Of a DNA stretch of 22,119 nt, positions 1 to 8,385 are shown piece by piece. Source of the stretch: SCGC-AAA076-P13 sp965656035 (lineage in GTDB: Bacteria; Pseudomonadota; Gammaproteobacteria; Magnimaribacterales; D2472). The notes beneath the pieces are model-generated. The model did not search any database. It saw only the letters and a program-made list of their open reading frames with translations, and was not told where the DNA came from. Positions within the stretch are counted from its first letter, which is position 1, and each line of letters starts with the position of its first letter. The position numbers and the translations under genes are program-made. The stretch is taken from positions 1-22,119 of the forward strand of contig CBFHIO010000012.1 in the NCBI GenBank assembly GCA_965656035.1, read 5' to 3'.

Positions 1-260
1 CCAAAGATATGAAGATATCAATCTCTAAGAATTTTACGGATTATGTATTTGAGAAAGGTTATATTGGTATTAATGGTTGCAGCTTAACTGTAGGGAAGGT
101 TTTTAAAAATCAATTTAATATTCATCTTATTCCTGAAACTCTTAACATTACAAATTTAGATAAGCTTAAAGAAAAAGATTTGGTTAATATTGAAATTGAT
201 CAAACAACTATAGCGATTGTTGATACGGTTAAGAAAGCTCTATCTGCTCAAAAATCTTGA
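1..260 (+). CDS. ribE: Riboflavin synthase (alpha chain), C-terminal part, cut by the window edge
   Basis: Riboflavin synthase dismutates two molecules of 6,7-dimethyl-8-ribityllumazine into riboflavin, the last step of riboflavin synthesis in the cytoplasm. The reading frame is open to the left edge (first full codon at base 3), so the ATG at base 9 is probably internal. The visible 85 or so residues match the second lumazine-binding repeat: KGYIGINGCSLTVG, then HLIPETL, then a VNIEID...AIVDTV ending. The E. coli enzyme has the corresponding KGFIGIDGISLTVG, HLIPETL and VNIEID segments. The N-terminal repeat lies outside the window. The last 21 bases overlap the 3' end of the convergent pyrB gene. 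I am confident of the family; the true start cannot be seen. Confidence 0.93.
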   Translation, partial: KDMKISISKNFTDYVFEKGYIGINGCSLTVGKVFKNQFNIHLIPETLNITNLDKLKEKDLVNIEIDQTTIAIVDTVKKALSAQKS

Positions 261-1145
261 TAGGACAGCCATTCGAATGGCAACACCATTTGCAATCTGA
301 TTCCTAATTACCGATTGCTCAGACTGATAGACGCTCTCTGAAATTTCCACATAATTTACAGGTCCTGGATGCATAACAATTGCATCACCTTTAGCCTGGT
401 CTAACTTCTCAGATGTAAGCTGATAGGCTTCTTTATATTCATCTAAGTCTAATTCTAGAGTTTCTTCAAACCTCTCGTATTGAATTCTTAAAGTCATAAC
501 TACATCAGCATCATGAAGTGCGGTATCTAAATCTGGTTCATATCTTCCTAGTGCAGGGCTAGCATATTTTGTTGACATGCTCGGATGGCCGCAAAAGGTT
601 AAAGAGTTAAAAGAAAAGTTTGAAGCCCCCTCAACAAAAGATGATGTCACTCTAGAATGATCAAGGTCACCAACAATAACTATATTAAGATCATCTAGTG
701 AGCCTTTTTTCTCAATTATTGTCATTAAGTCAATAAGGGCCTGGGTAGGATGGGAAATTGAGCCCTCGCCTCCATTGATAAAGACCATCTCAGGTAGATA
801 TTCTGCTAATTCTCTTATAACAGACTCAGGATGTCTTAAAACACATAAATCTACACCCATTAAACTTAATGCGTCTACGGTCTCATATATAGACTCACCC
901 TTTTCAACAGATGAATTTGAGACATCAAAACCTAAAACAGAGCAACCGAGATTCTTGGCTGCAATTTCAAAAGAGGATTTTGTTCTTGTGCTTGGTTCAC
1001 AAAAAACATTTGCAACAGTTTTATCTGGAAATAAATTTTCTTTACGAAAAGTCCCATCGTCTTGTTTGAAATTTTTTGCGAATTCTATGAGATCTAAAAT
1101 TTCTTTTTTAGATAAGTCGCTTATTGAAAGGAGATTATTATTCAT
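240..1145 (-). CDS. pyrB: Aspartate carbamoyltransferase catalytic chain
   Basis: PyrB joins carbamoyl phosphate and L-aspartate to form N-carbamoyl-L-aspartate, the committed step of de novo pyrimidine synthesis. The 301-residue length fits the family (about 310). The carbamoyl-phosphate loop STRTKSSF is at residues 52-59, the catalytic-lysine loop EKGES at 81-85, HPTQALIDL at 132-140, VGDLDHSRV at 158-166, RIQYER at 220-225 and HPGPVN at 259-264. No pyrI or inactive pyrC-like partner is next to it. The start codon overlaps the stop of ridA by 8 bases (ATGAATAA), which suggests translational coupling. The 3' end overlaps the convergent riboflavin synthase gene by 21 bases. It appears to be the last gene of the long minus-strand cluster. 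Confidence 0.96.
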   Translation of the reverse strand: MNNNLLSISDLSKKEILDLIEFAKNFKQDDGTFRKENLFPDKTVANVFCEPSTRTKSSFEIAAKNLGCSVLGFDVSNSSVEKGESIYETVDALSLMGVDLCVLRHPESVIRELAEYLPEMVFINGGEGSISHPTQALIDLMTIIEKKGSLDDLNIVIVGDLDHSRVTSSFVEGASNFSFNSLTFCGHPSMSTKYASPALGRYEPDLDTALHDADVVMTLRIQYERFEETLELDLDEYKEAYQLTSEKLDQAKGDAIVMHPGPVNYVEISESVYQSEQSVIRNQIANGVAIRMAVLSRFLSR

Positions 1146-1524
1146 GCTTAGTTAAAACTGCATCCATTTCTACATTAACTCCAAGTGGCAAAGCGGAAAC
1201 TTCTACAGTAGCACGTGCAGGATATGGTTCTGTAAAATACTTTTGCATGGTTTCATTTACGGCTGCAAAGTCATTCATATCAGTAATATAGATTGTTAGT
1301 TTTACAATATCAGAAAGAGAGCCATTCGCCTCCTCACATATTGCGGTAAGATTTTTTATAACCTGTTCTGCCTGGTCTTGAATTGAAGCATTCATCAAAT
1401 CTCCACTTTCTGGATTAATTGGAATTTGACCCGACACAAATGTAAATCCCCCAGCTGAAACAGCTTGTGAGTATGGTCCTATAGCTTTTGGAGCTTTGTC
1501 AGTAAATATGGTTTTTTTTGTCAT
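1138..1524 (-). CDS. ridA: RidA family reactive intermediate deaminase (YjgF/YER057c/UK114)
   Basis: RidA hydrolyses reactive enamines and imines made by PLP enzymes such as threonine dehydratase, protecting other PLP enzymes. Starting at the ATG at 1524 gives 128 residues, the same length as E. coli RidA, with the matching opening (TKKTIFTDKAPKAIGPYSQA). Other family signatures are FVSGQIPINPESGDL and the late YPARATVEV, which carries the conserved substrate-carboxylate-binding arginine. An in-frame ATG at 1551 would add nine residues and has AGG four bases upstream, so the start is not certain; homology favours 1524. The gene follows spoT as it does in many gammaproteobacteria and overlaps the pyrB start by 8 bases. 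Confidence 0.95.
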   Translation of the reverse strand: MTKKTIFTDKAPKAIGPYSQAVSAGGFTFVSGQIPINPESGDLMNASIQDQAEQVIKNLTAICEEANGSLSDIVKLTIYITDMNDFAAVNETMQKYFTEPYPARATVEVSALPLGVNVEMDAVLTKHE

Positions 1525-1579
1525 AATTTTATCTTGATAATTTTTTAGCATTGTACCTAAAATAAAATTTTAAGGTTTA

Positions 1580-3769
1580 TCATTTTTCGTTTATTATCCT
1601 TGTACAACTTGTGGTTATCTTTTTTGATCTAATCTTCAACATTACATCATTTAATTCATCTAAACCCTCAACATCTACCTCGATCTCAAATGAAGCAAAT
1701 GTACTATCAATATTTCTTGTATTAACTTGTTCAATGTTAATACCAGCTTTGGTGAAGACTGATAATAAATCAGCTAAGACACCCATTTCATCAATAGTAA
1801 CAACATTTATTTTTGCTGTGTAAACATGACTTTTAGTATTAACGGCCCATTTTCCAGGTATATATCTTGGATCTTTAGAAATAAAAGGTGCAACTTGTTT
1901 ACACCGTTTATGGTGAATCACAATACCTCTATCCGTATCTGAATGAGCAATTACAGGATCTCTATAGACAGGATGACAACATTTTGCAAAAACAACTGAG
2001 ACCCCCTCAATATGATTATCATGAATAAAAACAGATTTTATCTTCTTAGAATCAGAGTCCTTTCTAATTTTAAGTCCTGAATAAAATCTTTCAGCAACAA
2101 TATTACCTGTTCTTTTGCCAGACCCTAACTCGGTAAGAAGTTTATTAAGAGATGTAACACCTAAAGAGCCTAGAACTCGTTGTAAAGTGCTTCCCCTATA
2201 ATCTTTTAATGATTTGCCTGATCTCTGTAACTCAGATTCAAGCAAAAATTTTCCAGCCTTTCTTGCTGCTGAACTTTTTTGAGACCTTAAACGAGCTCTA
2301 ATACCGCTTCTAGCTTTACCAGTAACAACAAAATTTAACCAAGATGGATCTGCCTCAACCTCCTTTGAGGAAGTAATTATTTCAACAGTTTGGCCACTCT
2401 CTAAAACAACGTTTAACGGAGCCTCTCTTCTATTAACTTTGCATCCAATGATAGAATCTCCAAGACCGGTATGAACTTCATAAGCAAAATCTATTGGCGT
2501 TGCTCCTGCTTTCAGAGCATAAATATGTCCTTTGGGTGAAAATAAATAAACCTCTTCTGAATCAAGATCTTTCTTTAAAGAATTAGCAAATTCTGTAGGA
2601 TCTGATGAAGATTTTTTAAGATCAATAAGACCGTTCAGCCACCTAGTGGCTCTTAACTCAGTCCCTGCTCCTGATTTATTATCTGTTTTATAACCCCAAT
2701 GAGCAGCAATACCCATATTTGCAGTTGTCCACATACTTCTTGTTTGAATTTGAACTTCAATTGGGAAAGCATCAAGCGCAAGAAGACTGGTATGCAATGC
2801 CTGATAACCATTTGATTTTGGAATAGCAATATAATCTTTGAACCTATTTTCAATGGGTGAAAAATAATTATGAATTACTCCCAAAGACCTGTAACAGTGA
2901 TCTACAGAATCGACTAAGATTCTAAATCCATAGACATCTAGGACTTCAGAAAACGGTTTATGTTTTGATTTTACTTTATTATAAATACTGTATAGATTTT
3001 TTTCTCTGCCTTTCACCGCTGCATCTGCAATTCCATTAGACACTAGCTTATTTTTAAGCTCTTTTCTTATTTGTTGAACTATTCTTTTTCTGCCGCCGCT
3101 AGAGGTTTTAATAGCTCTTTTTAGCAATTCTGCTCTCATTGGATGAATGCATTTAAAGGCTCTATCCTCCAATTCAGCTCTTATATCCTGCATACCAATC
3201 CTTAAAGCTAGCGGTCCATATAAATCTAGTGTCTCTTTGGATTTCTGAATTTGCTTCTTTCGAGGCATAAATTCAATAGTTCTCATATTATGCAGTCGGT
3301 CACATAATTTAACTAAAATTACCCTTACGTCATTGGCCATAGCTAAGGCCATTTTTTGTAGATTATTAGCATTTTTGTCTGCTACGTTTTGCAGATCTAG
3401 TTTCCCTAGCTTACTTACTCCGTCAACTATATGAGCAACATCATCGCCAAATATTTTAGCTAGGTTACTTTTCTGAATATTGCAGTCTTCTAAAACATCG
3501 TGCATCAATGCAGCACAGATAGTATCTGTGTCCATTTTTAGTTCTAATAGTATTTCGGTTACTGCAACTGGATGTGTGATGTAATCAGATCCATCTTTTC
3601 TTTTTTGGTCAGCATGAGCATAAAATGCAAAAGAATATGCCTTTTGAATTTTCTTTATATCACTGGGGCTTAAATAGGATTTACAATTCTTATAAAAGGG
3701 TGGAGGAAGCTTTAAAAGGCTTTCTTCAGAAAAATTTATAAGATGATTAGGGAGAACAGATTCACTCAA
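1580..3769 (-). CDS. spoT: Bifunctional (p)ppGpp synthetase/hydrolase SpoT (RelA/SpoT homologue)
   Basis: SpoT makes and degrades the alarmone (p)ppGpp and so controls stringent adaptation. The 729 residues show all family domains. The HD hydrolase domain (about 45-200) is intact, with H66, the HDVLED motif at 90-95 and CDRLHNMRT at 156-164, so hydrolysis is expected. The synthetase domain (about 255-365) has the RFKDYIAIPKSNGYQALHT segment at 309-327 and EVQIQT at 338-343. A TGS domain follows (about 405-467), then a CC motif region (KCCHP 596-600) and a C-terminal ACT domain (about 652-718). The start codon is TTG, seven bases after a strong GGAG Shine-Dalgarno (3773-3780 region). It lies 20 bases downstream of rpoZ, in the classic gmk-rpoZ-spoT order. 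It may be the only long RelA/SpoT protein in a streamlined genome, but this window cannot show that. Confidence 0.96.
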   Translation of the reverse strand: MSESVLPNHLINFSEESLLKLPPPFYKNCKSYLSPSDIKKIQKAYSFAFYAHADQKRKDGSDYITHPVAVTEILLELKMDTDTICAALMHDVLEDCNIQKSNLAKIFGDDVAHIVDGVSKLGKLDLQNVADKNANNLQKMALAMANDVRVILVKLCDRLHNMRTIEFMPRKKQIQKSKETLDLYGPLALRIGMQDIRAELEDRAFKCIHPMRAELLKRAIKTSSGGRKRIVQQIRKELKNKLVSNGIADAAVKGREKNLYSIYNKVKSKHKPFSEVLDVYGFRILVDSVDHCYRSLGVIHNYFSPIENRFKDYIAIPKSNGYQALHTSLLALDAFPIEVQIQTRSMWTTANMGIAAHWGYKTDNKSGAGTELRATRWLNGLIDLKKSSSDPTEFANSLKKDLDSEEVYLFSPKGHIYALKAGATPIDFAYEVHTGLGDSIIGCKVNRREAPLNVVLESGQTVEIITSSKEVEADPSWLNFVVTGKARSGIRARLRSQKSSAARKAGKFLLESELQRSGKSLKDYRGSTLQRVLGSLGVTSLNKLLTELGSGKRTGNIVAERFYSGLKIRKDSDSKKIKSVFIHDNHIEGVSVVFAKCCHPVYRDPVIAHSDTDRGIVIHHKRCKQVAPFISKDPRYIPGKWAVNTKSHVYTAKINVVTIDEMGVLADLLSVFTKAGINIEQVNTRNIDSTFASFEIEVDVEGLDELNDVMLKIRSKKITTSCTRIINEK

Positions 3770-3789
3770 ACTAGTTCTCCAAAACTCAT

Positions 3790-4059
3790 TTATCTATTTG
3801 TTTCTGTTTCTTCAGTACCCGGTGCTGCAAAACCATCTAACAATACATCTTCTTCCAAAGTTCTATCAAGCGTTTCTTTGTCAAGAAGGCCAGCCTCAAT
3901 TTCTCTTAGTGCGACCAATGTTGGCTTATCATTATCCCACTCTACTAAAGGGTCTCTACTTGTTGTTGATAACTGTCTAGCTCTTTTTGATGCCATAATT
4001 ATGAGGTCAAACCTACTTGGAACAACTTGCAAACAATCTTCTACTGTAATTCTAGCCAT
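3790..4059 (-). CDS. rpoZ: DNA-directed RNA polymerase omega subunit
   Basis: Omega helps fold and hold the beta' subunit in RNA polymerase and forms part of a ppGpp binding site in proteobacteria. The 89-residue protein starts with MARITVEDCLQVVPSRFDLIIMASKR, the hallmark of the family (about 91 residues in E. coli), followed by the VALREIEAGL helix. The N-terminal MAR element is the part that contributes to ppGpp site 1 in E. coli. The ATG has a strong AGGAG seven bases upstream. It sits between gmk and spoT, an arrangement that links a ppGpp target with the ppGpp enzyme. The acidic tail after residue 72 is poorly conserved in general. Confidence 0.96.
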   Translation of the reverse strand: MARITVEDCLQVVPSRFDLIIMASKRARQLSTTSRDPLVEWDNDKPTLVALREIEAGLLDKETLDRTLEEDVLLDGFAAPGTEETETNR

Positions 4060-4100
4060 ATAATTTCTCCTAGGGAGCGTATTCTATTTCTAATAAGGCA

Positions 4101-4718
4101 TTAAGACAACATATCTCTTAATATCTTAAGATTTATTTTATCGTTATTTTTCGATAATTTACCACAGATAATGATATTCTCGATCTCTTTGTAAGCATGT
4201 TCAAAGTTATCATTCAAAATTCTATAATCAAATTCTTCAGCGTATTTAAGCTCTTCTTTCGCATTTTTTAATCTTGTTCCAATAACATTTTTTGAATCCA
4301 AACCTCTTTTCAATAATCTTTTTTCCAACTCTTTAATACTTGGGGGGATTATGAAAACTGAAATATGATCAACGCCAGCCTTTTGTATTAATTTGAAGCC
4401 CTGGACGTCTATATCACAAATTACATTTATTCCCTGACATAGTCTTTCATCAATATATTTACGCAAGGTGCCATATTGATAATTGTGCACTAAGGCATTC
4501 TCGATAAAAGCATTTTCAGATTTTAGTTTATTAAACTCATCATCGGTTACAAAAAAGTAATGCTTGCCCTCAACTTCTCCTTCTCTTGGCGATCTGGTTG
4601 TCGCAGATATTGAAAGTTCAACATTTTCAAAATTTGTAACTATCGAGTGAATCAAGGAAGACTTTCCGGCTCCAGATGGTGCTGAAATAACAAATAGCTG
4701 TCCCAACTTACTATTCAA
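4101..4718 (-). CDS. gmk: Guanylate kinase
   Basis: Guanylate kinase phosphorylates GMP to GDP using ATP. The protein has the P-loop SAPSGAGKSS near its start, the GMP-binding region TTRSPREGEVEGKHYFFV, and the INVICDIDVQGF strand. The frame is open to a TTG at 4751, but I prefer the TTG at 4716-4718. It gives 205 residues (E. coli 207) beginning MNSKLGQLFVISAPSGAGKS, and it overlaps the yicC stop by 8 bases (TTGAATAG), the same geometry as other gene joints in this window. Neither TTG has a strong Shine-Dalgarno, so initiation probably depends on coupling to yicC. rpoZ follows 41 bases downstream. The family is sure; the start is less so. Confidence 0.94.
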   Translation of the reverse strand: MNSKLGQLFVISAPSGAGKSSLIHSIVTNFENVELSISATTRSPREGEVEGKHYFFVTDDEFNKLKSENAFIENALVHNYQYGTLRKYIDERLCQGINVICDIDVQGFKLIQKAGVDHISVFIIPPSIKELEKRLLKRGLDSKNVIGTRLKNAKEELKYAEEFDYRILNDNFEHAYKEIENIIICGKLSKNNDKINLKILRDMLS

Positions 4719-5562
4719 TATTCTGAGCCTGCTCTCGCATTTCCTCAACAATTAACTTCATATCTAATGCTACTTGCTTATATTTCGGGACATCCAATTT
4801 AACTGATAAAGTGCCGGTTTCTCTAAATAATTCCTGCAAAATAAAGTCTATTTTTTTTCCACTGCAGTTACTGGATATTAATTCTTTATTTAGAGAAGTA
4901 GAATGAAAATTTATTCTCTCAATTTCCTCTGCAACATCATGCTTTAAGGCTAGCAAGGCAACTTCTTGTGCAAGTCTTTCGCTATCGACTGTTTCACATA
5001 GGTTATAAACCTTCTTTGCAAGAGATTGAGATCTTATTTTTAGTAATTTTTTATTTGAAGATTCCAGCTTAGACAAGTGTTTGTTAATTTTATTTATTTT
5101 AATCAAAAATAATTTTTTTATTTTTTCTCCTTCTAATGCTCTGCTGTTAAGAAAATTCTCAAGAGCTTCCTTAAAAACTTTTTTTATAGCATTTTGATTT
5201 GTTTGGGTTTTTTGCTCTGTTTTAATTATTCCAGGAATATCTTTAATATCTGTAAATGCCAGATTTTTAACTTTCAAGCAATCAATTTTGTCTATTGATT
5301 TTTGAAGATTTTTTACAGAATCATTATTTATTGTGTAAAGGTTGCTAGATGGAAATTTCAACTTTAATCTTATATCTATAGCTCCTCTTTTAACTTTTTT
5401 GCTGACTGTGTCTCTTATAAAAAGGTCTAGCTCGTTACTAATATCAATTGGCTTGATAGAAATATCTAAAAATCTATGATTAACTGATTTAATTTCGCAA
5501 TAAATTTCTGTCTCTTTGTTTGTGTGCTTTGAATGCCCAAAGCCGGTCATGCTTGATGTCAT
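4711..5562 (-). CDS. yicC: YicC family protein (endoribonuclease-type stress protein)
   Basis: This is a 283-residue member of the YicC family (E. coli 287). It opens with SMTGFG, as family members typically do (MxxSMTGFG), and has an N-terminal YicC domain with CEIKSVNHRFLDI. A lysine-rich coiled-coil middle (about residues 130-190) and the C-terminal DUF1732 part follow (RLAQEVALLALKHDVAEEIERI, with LQELFRETGTLS). E. coli YicC has been reported to act as an RNase with a role in small-RNA turnover; I infer a similar role here only from the family. It lies directly upstream of gmk, overlapping it if the preferred gmk start is right. The Shine-Dalgarno before its ATG is weak. The YeeZ-like gene is 45 bases upstream on the same strand. 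Confidence 0.9.
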   Translation of the reverse strand: MTSSMTGFGHSKHTNKETEIYCEIKSVNHRFLDISIKPIDISNELDLFIRDTVSKKVKRGAIDIRLKLKFPSSNLYTINNDSVKNLQKSIDKIDCLKVKNLAFTDIKDIPGIIKTEQKTQTNQNAIKKVFKEALENFLNSRALEGEKIKKLFLIKINKINKHLSKLESSNKKLLKIRSQSLAKKVYNLCETVDSERLAQEVALLALKHDVAEEIERINFHSTSLNKELISSNCSGKKIDFILQELFRETGTLSVKLDVPKYKQVALDMKLIVEEMREQAQNIE

Positions 5563-5607
5563 AGATTTATTGTATTTTGCATAGCGTTTTTGTTCTAGTT
5601 TAATTTT

Positions 5608-6276
5608 TTAAAAATTAAATCCTGTTTGTTTTAACTTGGTATTTCCAATTGATTTTTTTGAAGAAAGAATTTTTGAGTCCTCAGAGCAATTAATAATATC
5701 AGTTTGCCTGTTTTTAGATTGATATTTCATAAAATGAGCTATGATTTTTGCAGCTTGATCTCTATGTAATTTGTTATGTGTGATTTTATTTGATTGCTTA
5801 TCATACAAACCTGAGAACCTAAGAATGATAAGCTTAGATCCATATATTTGAGATAAAGCTGATTCATATTTCATAATTAGCTCTCCTCTGTAATCAGATG
5901 GCATTTCTATAGACGATTCATCAACAAGGCCTTTATGGCTACTGCCATAAACTCTTGTGGAAGATACCGCAATAACCTTGTTAATGTTTATGCTTGATAG
6001 TAAATTCAAAATGTTTTGTGTTGCTAATACAAATCCTTCTTTATAACCCTTCTCATCAAGACTGCTAGGCTTTGGGATTATAATTACAGAATCAAAATTC
6101 TTTACTTCCAAATCAACCGTCTTATCTGATAACCAATCCCAGTTAATCTTATTAATATTATGATCTTTAGAATCATTTCTTGATATGGCATAAATAGATA
6201 TGAATTCAGTTTGAAGAACTTTGATCAATCTTTTGGCAATATCTCCATAGCCTATAATTAGGATATTTTTTTTCAT
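5608..6276 (-). CDS. NAD(P)-binding Rossmann-fold protein, YeeZ-like (extended SDR/epimerase type)
   Basis: The 222-residue protein opens with KKNILIIGYGDIAKRLIKVL, a beta-alpha-beta fold with the glycine motif GYGDIA at residues 9-14 that binds NAD(P). Further on are VIAVSSTRVYGSS (103-113), LRFSGLY (152-158) and an HRDQAAKII segment (171-179), in the order seen in YeeZ and related sugar-epimerase-like SDR proteins. The YxxxK pair is not clear. E. coli YeeZ is about 274 residues, so this is a compact member, shortened mostly in the substrate-binding C-terminal half, but it still ends in a family-like GFNF. The substrate is unknown. It heads the yicC-gmk-rpoZ-spoT-ridA-pyrB cluster and sits below a perfect hairpin at 6292-6319. 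Its start lacks a clear Shine-Dalgarno. Confidence 0.75.
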   Translation of the reverse strand: MKKNILIIGYGDIAKRLIKVLQTEFISIYAISRNDSKDHNINKINWDWLSDKTVDLEVKNFDSVIIIPKPSSLDEKGYKEGFVLATQNILNLLSSININKVIAVSSTRVYGSSHKGLVDESSIEMPSDYRGELIMKYESALSQIYGSKLIILRFSGLYDKQSNKITHNKLHRDQAAKIIAHFMKYQSKNRQTDIINCSEDSKILSSKKSIGNTKLKQTGFNF

Positions 6277-6291
6277 TAGATAATTTTACAC

Positions 6292-6325
6292 ATGATCCAG
6301 AGAAGAATCTCTGGATCATTTTTTT
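6292..6325 (+). terminator. Perfect 11-bp hairpin with T7 tract between hppA and the YeeZ-like gene
   Basis: The left arm ATGATCCAGAG (6292-6302) and right arm CTCTGGATCAT (6309-6319) pair perfectly around a six-base loop. Seven T residues (6319-6325) follow on the plus strand. Read on the plus strand this is an ideal intrinsic terminator, but both flanking genes are on the minus strand. Read on the minus strand the hairpin lies 17 bases after the hppA stop, but the bases after it (GTGTAAAATT) are not a T tract. It could be an hppA 3' end or processing structure, a terminator of antisense transcripts, or both. Confidence 0.65.
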
Positions 6326-6335
6326 ATAGGAAGTA

Positions 6336-8318
6336 TTAAATACTTAAAAGTGGTGCTATAACCAAACTAACAATCGCCATAACATTTATTAAAATATTCA
6401 TGGACGGGCCTGATGTATCTTTAAAAGGATCGCCAACAGTATCACCAACAACTACTGCTGCATGAGTCTCAGAGCCTTTTCCACCAAAGTTACCCTTTTC
6501 AACATATTTCTTTGCGTTATCCCATGCTCCACCAGCATTAGCCATCATAAGAGCAAGCGATACACAACCAAGAAGACCTCCAGCTAGCATGCCTCCTAAA
6601 GCTTGTGCTCCAAGACCAAAACCAATAATTGCTGGCATTGATACTGCAATTACTCCCGGCCATACCATTTTCTTTAAAGCTGCTTCGGTAGCAATTTCAA
6701 CACACTTTTCTGAATCAGGCTCTGCTGTACCTTCCATCAGTCCAGGTATTTCTTTAAACTGCCTTCTGATTTCGTTAATCATTTCAAAAGCAGCATCACC
6801 AACAGCAGTCATTGTTATTGAAGAAACCAAGAAAGGTACACATACTCCAATAAACATTCCCACTAAAACAATTGGCTCTGTTAGAGCTAGTGTAAATGAA
6901 GGATTTTTAGCGCTGACTACGGCTGAAAAAGCCGAGATTATCGCTAGGGCAGCAAGGGCAGCAGCTCCAATTGCAAAACCTTTTCCAATCGCAGCAGTGG
7001 TATTTCCTAATTCATCAAGAGAATCAGTTATTTCTCTAACCTCTTCACCCATGCCTGACATCTCAGCAATACCTCCGGCATTATCTGCAACTGGCCCATA
7101 TGCATCGATAGCCATGGTGATACCTACTGTTGCAAGCATTCCAACTGCAGCAATTCCAACGCCATAAATACCTGATAGTTGTGTAGAAACAAGAACAATT
7201 CCAGCTAAAATTACAATAGGAATTACAACAGACTGCATTCCAACTGATAACCCTGAAATCATAACTGTTGCGGCACCAGTTTCTCCAGATTCAGCAATTT
7301 TTCTAACAGGACTTCCGCCCGTGTAATATTCTGTAATGAGTCCGATTAAAACTCCTCCAACAGCTCCTGCTATAACACACCACCAAACATTCATTGCAAC
7401 TCCATCAAAAGAGGCAATAATAAAATAAGCCATGGCAACAAATATTACTGGGGCTAAAAGAGTTCCAGATCTTAATGCGCTTGCGGGTGCTTTTGCAGAT
7501 TGAAGTTTAACGATAAATATTCCTATGATTGATGCAATCAAACCAGTTGATGCTAATGCCAAAGGAAGCATCATCATATCTTCGTTGCCAAGGGTATATG
7601 CTATAGCTATTGACGCAATCATAGAACCGCAATATGACTCAAATATATCGGAGCCCATTCCAGCAACATCACCAACATTATCACCAACGTTATCAGCGAT
7701 AACACCTGGATTTCTTGGATCATCTTCAGGAATTCCAGCTTCAATCTTACCTACAAGATCAGCCCCTACATCTGCACTCTTTGTGAAGATTCCACCACCT
7801 ACTCTAGAAAATAAAGCAACTACTGAAGCTCCCATAGCAAAACCTTCAAGTTTATGAGGATCGATACCAGCTGGGACATACAAATAATATAAAGCTCCTA
7901 AACCTATTAAGCCCAATGAAGCAACACATAAACCCATTATTGAGCCACCATAAAATGAGACTGACAAAGCTGCGGCAGCACCGTCCTTTTGAGCTGCTGT
8001 TGCTGTTCTTACGTTTGCTTTCGTAGCTGCATACATGCCTATAAAGCCAGCAACTGACGAACAAAGAGCCCCAACAACTATAGATATTGCTGTATAAGGC
8101 CCCAATGCAAACCATGCTAAAAGTACAATTACAACAATAAAAATTGTTAAATATTTATACTCAGTTTTCATGAAAGCAAGTGCACCAGCATGAATCTGGT
8201 CACCTATTTTTTTTACTTTATCTTCGCCGTCTGGATATTTCATCACAAGCATGTAAATAAATGCTGCTGCTAACATTCCAATAACGCCTAAAATCGGTGG
8301 TAAAAGTAAAGTATTCAT
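6336..8318 (-). CDS. hppA: Membrane-bound ion-pumping pyrophosphatase (K+-dependent type; H+ or Na+ pump)
   Basis: The enzyme hydrolyses pyrophosphate and uses the energy to pump H+ or Na+ across the inner membrane. The ATG at 8318 has GGGGA about eight bases upstream and gives 660 residues, normal for a 16-helix enzyme; the longer open frame to 8369 lacks support. The signature region 183-220 has DVGADLVGKIE, then the acidic EDDPRNP, then DNVGDNVGD. A second acidic cluster, VGDTVGDPFKDTSGP, is at 624-638. The GNTTAAIGK segment (438-446) has Ala442 and Gly445 at the positions that separate K+-dependent enzymes (Ala, Gly) from K+-independent ones (Lys, Thr). Helix 6 carries FESY with Glu227, the placement found in Na+ pumps and some H+ pumps, so the ion is undecided. 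A Na+- or H+-coupled symporter gene lies 67 bases upstream on the same strand. Confidence 0.95.
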   Translation of the reverse strand: MNTLLLPPILGVIGMLAAAFIYMLVMKYPDGEDKVKKIGDQIHAGALAFMKTEYKYLTIFIVVIVLLAWFALGPYTAISIVVGALCSSVAGFIGMYAATKANVRTATAAQKDGAAAALSVSFYGGSIMGLCVASLGLIGLGALYYLYVPAGIDPHKLEGFAMGASVVALFSRVGGGIFTKSADVGADLVGKIEAGIPEDDPRNPGVIADNVGDNVGDVAGMGSDIFESYCGSMIASIAIAYTLGNEDMMMLPLALASTGLIASIIGIFIVKLQSAKAPASALRSGTLLAPVIFVAMAYFIIASFDGVAMNVWWCVIAGAVGGVLIGLITEYYTGGSPVRKIAESGETGAATVMISGLSVGMQSVVIPIVILAGIVLVSTQLSGIYGVGIAAVGMLATVGITMAIDAYGPVADNAGGIAEMSGMGEEVREITDSLDELGNTTAAIGKGFAIGAAALAALAIISAFSAVVSAKNPSFTLALTEPIVLVGMFIGVCVPFLVSSITMTAVGDAAFEMINEIRRQFKEIPGLMEGTAEPDSEKCVEIATEAALKKMVWPGVIAVSMPAIIGFGLGAQALGGMLAGGLLGCVSLALMMANAGGAWDNAKKYVEKGNFGGKGSETHAAVVVGDTVGDPFKDTSGPSMNILINVMAIVSLVIAPLLSI

Positions 8319-8347
8319 TAATAAATCCCCATGTACAAAAAAAATGC

Positions 8348-8356
8348 ATTCTAGCA
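8348..8356 (-). promoter_or_regulatory. Possible extended -10 promoter of hppA
   Basis: On the minus strand the bases TGC-TAGAAT form an extended -10 element about 30 bases before the hppA start codon. No good -35 hexamer is seen at the usual spacing. This would let hppA be expressed apart from the upstream symporter gene. The call rests on this short match only. Confidence 0.3.
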
Positions 8357-8385
8357 AATTATTGAGCAAAAGACGTAGTTTTTAA

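Noticed and set aside
775..1155. 126-codon plus-strand frame opposite pyrB
   Set aside because: It is the mirror of a conserved coding sequence; no family features and no ribosome binding site evidence beyond chance.
5595..5620. AT-only inverted repeat at the end of the YeeZ-like gene
   Set aside because: A stem of only A and T pairs in AT-rich DNA is not convincing as a terminator.
6589..7167. 192-codon open frame on the plus strand opposite hppA
   Set aside because: It is rich in Ala, Pro, Ile and Ser in the way expected of the complement of a Gly/Ala-rich membrane protein gene, has no recognisable domain, and hppA is intact across it.
8319..8369. 17-residue N-terminal extension of the pyrophosphatase
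   Set aside because: The ATG at 8318 has a GGGGA ribosome binding site and gives a normal 660-residue protein starting at the first helix.
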